Assembly (NCBI GenBank): GCA_022571135.1
Contig: JACZYK010000055.1
Coordinates: 1 to 11,418 of the forward strand
Origin: Bacteroidota bacterium
Lineage (GTDB): Bacteria; Bacteroidota; Rhodothermia; Rhodothermales; UBA10348
DNA: 11,418 nucleotides
Direction of reading: 5' to 3'
Positions within the stretch are counted from its first letter, which is position 1; each line of letters starts with the position of its first letter. Positions 8,801 to 11,418 of the stretch are shown here, in pieces. The position numbers and the translations under genes are program-made. The notes beneath the pieces were generated by a model. It saw nothing but the letters and a program-made list of their open reading frames with translations. It made no database searches and was not told where the DNA came from.

Positions 8801-9062
8801 ATGCCGTTACGTTCACCCACGCGTATCCGTGGACCGTCAGCGACACAAGAATCTCGGACCCCATCTGGGCGGCAGGCACAACGACGAGCTTTCGGTCCAG
8901 TTCAAATCCCGGTTTCGTTAACAGGGCGCCCAGCTGCGCAAGGTGATAGGATGGATGAGACCGAGAGTTCAATGTCGAGTGCCTTACGTTTGGGATCTTG
9001 ACTGGAATTTGCTCCACAGGGCAGAAATAAACTACGCCATGGCTATGACATAGGGTTGTCAC
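5841..9062 (-). CDS. addB: AddB-like subunit: inactivated helicase fold with Fe-S nuclease domain
   Basis: Up to 1073 residues. The C-terminus is clearly the AddB/RecB-type nuclease: SRLETLVRCPFQYFLKY with C768, GWIDRIDRL with D917, ITDYKTG with D931 and K933, and then C1023-x2-C1026-x5-C1032. One upstream Cys plus this CxxCx5C cluster matches the four ligands of the 4Fe-4S cluster in characterised AddB proteins. The N-terminal region has the beta-strand (KLVVVPAAQMGSEIL, about 58-72) where some AddB proteins carry a Walker A motif, but no G-x4-G-K-T/S is present, so ATP use by this subunit is unlikely. The subunit should scan for and cut the 5'-ended strand in complex with AddA. The start is uncertain: no ATG occurs in frame before about residue 67. 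The frame opens with GTG at 9062; GTG at 9017 or TTG at 8972 (AAGG upstream) are alternatives. Confidence 0.88.
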   Translation of the reverse strand: MTTLCHSHGVVYFCPVEQIPVKIPNVRHSTLNSRSHPSYHLAQLGALLTKPGFELDRKLVVVPAAQMGSEILVSLTVHGYAWVNVTASTLLRFAREVVEEARPDTPYRYVSPAGAALTIDRFLTESKSKDADVLRRSARSMARTIRDLRLAGVSLRSFDRVIVSRFGRLVSITYRSYLEWLESEALLDDASVLDAATGLFSGAGVLRPPAILAVLDEVTLPDLALRLVESMAKRTGEVWRIGWDATNGQPPVLTAASRLAHWAIPAIESRHEVTDVPGKDGIGMSTNREMGILVGTGAENEVRAVFRSVVENEMSLDSVEIAYAANDPYLKIIRSLSRRYDLPVTLAAGVPALDTVTGQAIRKFLNWIREGLPSAGLVGMLRGGLVRLSLIDSNGSRDLSELTADVLSGVRTGKGKDGYDAALTILHRESVAGAKRAAGTFASDKAVARVQELEDVAEALAPLLELADLPSKLSVSRLVECLRRFILDFAPVNHPPEKNLLSGGGQDSVDPLHDLEQVARQELITRFSQLAEQIGDDVPLVSLIRHAQDLIAIAFVQARAAMPGFMHAVPLSSAGFTGRPNLYVVGLDEQTTGRTVSEDPLLSDEDREELARAGAGRLPISRHLTGRDSWFLTRAISRANGRISLLYSNYSVADDRELYPSSALHRIMSVRNEKIDSLPVHGYDYGGNEYLPLDETDVFLASRSDPRALSVCLDLYPGLKRGDRALAERERTPWSVYDGLLGLETEKLNPFRKNSRVSVSRLETLVRCPFQYFLKYVLGARIPDELDETVWMNALQRGSLVHEGLRRFMEARFEARESIRLSDVERLVSVFQDVLSALVESNPPPNPAEKNALDQELRSVAKAFIYDELSRQERADPVGFEFGFGLWKHRKKREADRTEIVTLNLDGVELRVWGWIDRIDRLRDGGFAITDYKTGSSAGYDEVDLLNQGRALQWALYAYVAEELLGEPVRTSGYLFPGSRELGKRMEADPGAVRSEVATVLRRVGRMARAGMFIQAVEPKGICQLCDYRRVCGNLVERSRCVDAKLEATEPTMAQYEILHGWDFADRKLGGVQ
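5849..5855 (-). promoter_or_regulatory. Strong Shine-Dalgarno setting the addA start
   Basis: The minus strand reads GGAGGTG at 5849-5855, six bases from its GGAGG core to the ATG at 5842-5844. It lies inside the 3' end of addB, and the addB TGA (5841-5843) shares bases with the addA ATG. This arrangement is typical of translational coupling, which would keep the two subunits in balance. Confidence 0.85.
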
Positions 9063-9198
9063 ACCCAGTGATTAACTTAATTTCAGTACTGCAGCTGATT
9101 CGCCCTGCCATCGGTCCTTCCGGAACCGGTGTCGGAAGATCCTCAGCCGAAGAACAACAGAGATCAGAGAACGGTTACGACTTTTAGCAGGTGGTTAC
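9063..9198. promoter_or_regulatory. Divergent intergenic region between addB and the exonuclease gene
   Basis: This 136-bp gap must hold the promoters for both divergent genes, but I see no convincing -35/-10 pair. It contains an inverted repeat, CTTCCG (9117-9122) and CGGAAG (9133-9138) with a 10-base loop, whose left arm overlaps the palindrome TTCCGGAA (9118-9125). The side towards addB, about 9070-9093, is AT-rich. The palindromes could be a protein-binding site, but no regulator is identified. Confidence 0.35.
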
Positions 9199-10011
9199 AT
9201 GAGTAAAATAATGATCGCATTCGACGTCGAAACTACGGGCAAAAATTCGGAATTCGATCAGATCATCGAGATCTCTATGTGTCTTTACGATGCCGGGCAG
9301 GAGACGTCCTACCACCGGCTCGTCAAGCCGCGCGTGGACATCACTCGCGGAGCTTTTCGAGTGCATGGTATATCAATGGAGGATGTCCAAGACTCGCCCT
9401 ACTTCGAGGACGTGGCCGACGAGATCCTGGAGTTTCTGAACGCGGCCGAGGTCATCGTCGGGTACAATGTCCGCTTCGATATCCGCTTCGTGGAAAAGGA
9501 GTTTGCACGCCTGGGCAGGGAGGTCCAACTCGATAAGAAGCTGGTCGTCGATCCGTACCGGATATGGCAGGCCATGGAGCCTCGCAGACTTGAAGACGCC
9601 CACCGCCGGTTCGTGGGGAGCGAGATGGAACACACACACAGCGCCAAACACGACGTTCAGGCTGCCGTCAAAGTTTTGCGCGGAGTGCGGCGGGAATTCA
9701 ACCTCGAGGAAGCCGCCTGGGAGGATTTGGCCAGAATCACCAATCCGGAAAGAGAGGCCTGGATCGGACTGTCTAATCACTTCATATGGGAGGAAGAACA
9801 GGTCGTCTTCGGATTCGGAAAGTACAGCGGTCGGTCCCTGCTCGATGTGGCGCCCGGTGATCGAGGTTATCTGGAATGGATCCTGAGATCCGATTTTCCG
9901 AGACACGTCCAGAATCTGTGCAAGGGCGCGATGGCCGGATTTTCGGAAGAAGAATTTCACCAGAGAATCGTGGCCTCGTTCGGGCCGCCCCCCCTCGCGG
10001 ATGCGGAGTAG
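9199..10011 (+). CDS. DEDDh 3'-5' exonuclease (DnaQ-like) with ExoX-type C-terminal module
   Basis: 270 residues. The exonuclease fold fills about residues 3-165: Exo I FDVETTG with D9 and E11, Exo II GYNVRFDIRFV with D94, and Exo III HSAKHD with H147 and D152, giving the full DEDDh set for two-metal 3'-end hydrolysis. A second module at about 205-240 (FGKYSGRSL, then GYLEWILRSDFP) resembles the short C-terminal domain seen after ExoX-like exonucleases. The protein most likely trims 3' ends of DNA, and less likely of RNA; no polymerase is nearby, so a proofreading subunit is improbable. The ATG follows AGGTGG at 9189-9194, which fixes the start. It is divergent from addB, suggesting a shared DNA-repair neighbourhood. 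The final residues and the TAG stop lie in a segment that recurs 60 bp downstream. Confidence 0.93.
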   Translation: MSKIMIAFDVETTGKNSEFDQIIEISMCLYDAGQETSYHRLVKPRVDITRGAFRVHGISMEDVQDSPYFEDVADEILEFLNAAEVIVGYNVRFDIRFVEKEFARLGREVQLDKKLVVDPYRIWQAMEPRRLEDAHRRFVGSEMEHTHSAKHDVQAAVKVLRGVRREFNLEEAAWEDLARITNPEREAWIGLSNHFIWEEEQVVFGFGKYSGRSLLDVAPGDRGYLEWILRSDFPRHVQNLCKGAMAGFSEEEFHQRIVASFGPPPLADAE

Positions 10012-10076
10012 GCTTCAAAGCGGTGGCTCGCCCGCATGTCGCCCTTCGCCCCCCTCGCGGACGTAAAGTAGGCCTC
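9987..10076 (+). repeat. Direct repeat, 60-bp period, spanning the exonuclease stop codon
   Basis: Bases 9987-10016 and 10047-10076 match closely: the block CCCCTCGCGG is identical, GTAGGC with its TAG is retained, and the rest differs at a few positions. The offset is exactly 60 bp, so the second copy keeps the reading frame of the gene. The first copy encodes FGPPPLADAE-stop; the second, in the same frame, would encode FAPLADVK-stop. This looks like a duplication of the 3' end of the gene, or two members of an intergenic repeat family, one of which reaches into the gene. Confidence 0.7.
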
Positions 10077-10120
10077 GGATCAGCACTTTTTTCACGACCC
10101 AAACCGCAAATACGTCTGGA

Positions 10121-10152
10121 CCTTGCGAGAATATTGTCGCAAGGATTTTGAC
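10121..10152 (+). terminator. Terminator-like hairpin after the exonuclease gene
   Basis: CCTTGCGA (10121-10128) pairs perfectly with TCGCAAGG (10137-10144) across an eight-base loop and is followed by ATTTTGAC. The T-run is short, so efficiency may be moderate. It lies about 110 bases after the exonuclease stop and before the SD of the next gene. Confidence 0.5.
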
Positions 10153-10229
10153 TAACTGTCTCTGTCAGGAAGATTGAATCATAGCCCCCGCAGCCGCTAC
10201 ATTCGTCGAGACCCGGAAATCAACAAAAT

Positions 10230-10235
10230 GGAGGT
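10230..10235 (+). promoter_or_regulatory. Shine-Dalgarno setting the DUF1761 gene start
   Basis: GGAGGT lies four bases before the ATG at 10240. An in-frame ATG at 10228 and a TTG at 10174 are also possible. The 10228 ATG would place this SD inside its own codons, and neither upstream start has a comparable SD. Confidence 0.75.
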
Positions 10236-10239
10236 CCAG

Positions 10240-10656
10240 ATGTACTCTCCCGATTATCTCGCCATCCTCGTCGCCGGATTCATACCCATGATTATCGGCG
10301 CCCTTTGGTACGGCCCGCTCTTCGGTCAGAAGTGGATGGCCATGATGGGCAAGACCGAAGAAGAGCTAAAAGAAGGTTTCAACCCACTGAAATCCTACGG
10401 CGTCACGTTCTTAATGTCGCTCTTTATGGCCTTGGTGCTAGCCCACGTGCTTCAGGCTTGGGACGAGGCTTATACCGTCACCGGTTGGGCGGCCGGTATG
10501 CAGGGCGGCTTCTTCTCCTGGCTCGGCTTCGTGGTGACCGTGGGCTGGCAAAACGTGTCCTTCGAAGGGCAGAAAATGGGCGTTTATCTACTGAATATGG
10601 CGTACAACCTGGTCGCATTGCTTGCAATGGGTGCACTTCTCGGCGTCTGGCGCTGA
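10240..10656 (+). CDS. DUF1761 family integral membrane protein
   Basis: 138 residues with four predicted membrane helices: about 5-27 (YLAILVAGFIPMIIGALWYG), 50-72 (YGVTFLMSLFMALVLAHVL), 87-108 (GGFFSWLGFVVTVGW) and 114-137 (VYLLNMAYNLVALLAMGALL). The first helix ends in ALWYGPLFGQKWMAMMGKT, which is the hallmark of the DUF1761 family; these are small bacterial inner-membrane proteins of unknown function. The length is normal for the family. The start at 10240 is chosen for the GGAGGT upstream and because it places the first helix at the N-terminus as in homologues. The gene follows a terminator-like hairpin and is probably transcribed separately from the exonuclease gene. No partner or substrate can be inferred from the sequence. 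Confidence 0.88.
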   Translation: MYSPDYLAILVAGFIPMIIGALWYGPLFGQKWMAMMGKTEEELKEGFNPLKSYGVTFLMSLFMALVLAHVLQAWDEAYTVTGWAAGMQGGFFSWLGFVVTVGWQNVSFEGQKMGVYLLNMAYNLVALLAMGALLGVWR

Positions 10657-10679
10657 TGCCAGTCAGTTCCCCGCCCACG

Positions 10680-10709
10680 GCTCCGATTTTGCTCACCAGA
10701 ACTCGGAGC
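10680..10709 (+). repeat. Inverted repeat after the DUF1761 gene
   Basis: GCTCCGA (10680-10686) pairs with TCGGAGC (10703-10709) across a 16-base loop, 24 bases after the stop codon. No T-run follows, so it is at best a weak or Rho-assisted 3'-end structure. The remainder of the gap, 10710-10884, has no recognisable gene; it contains an orphan AAGGAGGAG at 10725-10733. Confidence 0.35.
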
Positions 10710-10884
10710 GCCGTCATCGAATAGAAGGAGGAGAACCGAATCCTGTGTTCCTGGATGTGCGCGGCGGGCATTGTCGACAAAACCAAAAAGCACACGGTAA
10801 CTCGGTCGGTATCTATGCGTAGGACAGGTATTCAACCGTAGAATCGGCTCTGCAACAAGGTCGATCAGATCCACGAGAATCATC

Positions 10885-11103
10885 ATGGCCGAAAAGTATG
10901 AAACCTCGATCTTCACGAGACAAGAGTTGAAGAGCGCCCGCATGAAAGGTCAGGTGAAGGGATGGATTCAGGGCGCCGCATCGACCTTCCTGCTGGTATT
11001 CCTGCTCAACTTTCTGGGATGGATTCCGGCCATCCTCGTCCTGGCGGGAATCGGTTTCGTGGGCTACAAGATCTTCAAAGCGGGAAAGAATTCGGCCGAA
11101 TGA
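10885..11103 (+). CDS. Small membrane protein, 72 residues, unknown function
   Basis: The sequence has a charged N-terminal part (residues 1-28, MAEKYETSIFTRQELKSARM and on, basic towards its end), then a long hydrophobic stretch from about 31 to 64 (AASTFLLVFLLNFLGW, then IPAILVLAGIGFVGYKIF), and a short Lys-rich tail. The hydrophobic stretch is long enough for two helices hinged at GWIP, or one long helix. I do not recognise the family. The ATG at 10885 has only a weak purine-rich sequence upstream, so translation may be modest; the ATG at 10942 (residue 20, in SARMKGQ) is a possible later start. Protein-like composition and a sensible membrane topology support it being real. Its last 29 bases overlap, tail to tail, the reading frame of the broken SRPBCC gene on the other strand. 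Confidence 0.65.
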   Translation: MAEKYETSIFTRQELKSARMKGQVKGWIQGAASTFLLVFLLNFLGWIPAILVLAGIGFVGYKIFKAGKNSAE

Positions 11104-11418
11104 TTTCGGCGCGGCTCTCGTCCTTCTCCAGATATCTTTTGAGGGCCTCCAGGTCCTTGTCGCAGGCTTTACGGAATGTGCCAATCAGCACCTTGCCAAA
11201 CAATCTGAAGGCGAGACCCGGCATGTCGATTTTTCCGTCCAGATAGAAACTCGTTCCGGCATCGTCTCCATCGAATCTCTACTCAAAGAAGTACTCCTCT
11301 TTTCCGGTCGTTCCCTATGAGCCGTCTACTCTCAGGCTGGGCTATTCGGGGGGATCGAAGTCGGTGACCTCAAACTGTTCGTTGGCCTGTTTTCCGAACA
11401 TTGTCCTCGTCTCCTTTC
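11075..11418 (-). pseudogene. SRPBCC (START/Bet v1-like) protein with three in-frame TAG codons, partial
   Basis: Read on the minus strand from the window edge, one continuous frame gives KETRTMFGKQANEQFEVTDF then DPPE, a typical middle segment of SRPBCC proteins (ETR..G..A.E.FEVT.FDPP). It continues through RVDGS, GTTGKEEYFFE and RFDGDDAGTSFYLDGKIDMP to a closing amphipathic helix (CDKDLEALKRYLEK) and a TGA at 11075-11077. It is interrupted by TAG at 11342-11344, 11315-11317 and 11279-11281, with no frameshift between them. SRPBCC proteins bind hydrophobic ligands in a deep cavity; some act as cyclases or lipid-transfer factors. The N-terminal half lies beyond the window. The ATG at 11399-11401, despite purine-rich sequence upstream (AGGAG, 11412-11416), falls mid-domain and would yield only 19 residues. 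Most simply this is a decaying gene; stop-codon readthrough is the alternative. Confidence 0.7.

Noticed and set aside
10584..10943. Minus-strand open frame of 119 codons over the gap between the two membrane protein genes
   Set aside because: It overlaps both convincing membrane protein genes and resembles no family.
1..11418. Genome-wide reassignment of TAG as sense
   Set aside because: rmuC and the exonuclease both end in TAG at sensible positions; readthrough of rmuC would run deep into antisense of the kinase gene.
1..11418. A new defence system
   Set aside because: AddAB and RmuC can affect phage infection, but nothing here resembles a toxin, sensor domain, reverse transcriptase, integrase or other defence hallmark; housekeeping DNA repair explains the genes.

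Overview
The window comes from a bacterial chromosome of moderately high GC (I estimate the upper fifties percent by eye). Several genes start behind good Shine-Dalgarno sequences (GGAGGTG, GGAGGT, AGGTGG), so the host uses ordinary SD-led initiation, which argues against Bacteroidota. It carries AddAB rather than RecBCD for double-strand-end processing. I cannot place it more precisely; an uncultured or lightly studied Gram-negative lineage is a guess. I see no phage genes, insertion sequences, CRISPR arrays, tRNAs or rRNAs.

Layout. (1) 2-754, plus strand: the C-terminal part of a sensor histidine kinase, cut by the window start. (2) 755-981: a non-coding gap between convergent genes, holding a pair of imperfect repeats 61 bp apart and a long inverted repeat. 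(3) 982-9062, minus strand: a DNA-end-processing cluster, transcribed addB-like, addA-like, rmuC. AddB and AddA overlap by ATGA, with a strong SD for addA inside addB. rmuC follows after 60 bp, with a possible promoter of its own. (4) 9063-9198: a divergent intergenic region. (5) 9199-10011, plus strand: a DEDDh 3'-5' exonuclease with an ExoX-like C-terminal module. The last 30 bp of the gene recur 60 bp downstream, and a terminator-like hairpin follows. (6) 10240-10656 and 10885-11103, plus strand: a DUF1761-type membrane protein and a 72-residue membrane protein. (7) 11075-11418, minus strand: the C-terminal part of an SRPBCC (START/Bet v1-like) protein. Its reading frame is recognisable throughout but is broken by three in-frame TAG codons.

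How the genes fit together. AddAB is expected to load on double-strand DNA ends, unwind and resect them, and prepare 3' single strands for RecA. RmuC is a membrane-anchored, nuclease-fold protein that limits recombination between inverted repeats. The divergent exonuclease trims 3' ends. These four genes form a plausible DNA-end metabolism neighbourhood. The genes to the right are small membrane or lipid-fold proteins with no evident link to repair. I did not find a clearly new defence or mobile system. The oddest items are the triple-TAG SRPBCC gene, the duplicated 3' end of the exonuclease gene, and the structured repeat pair downstream of rmuC.
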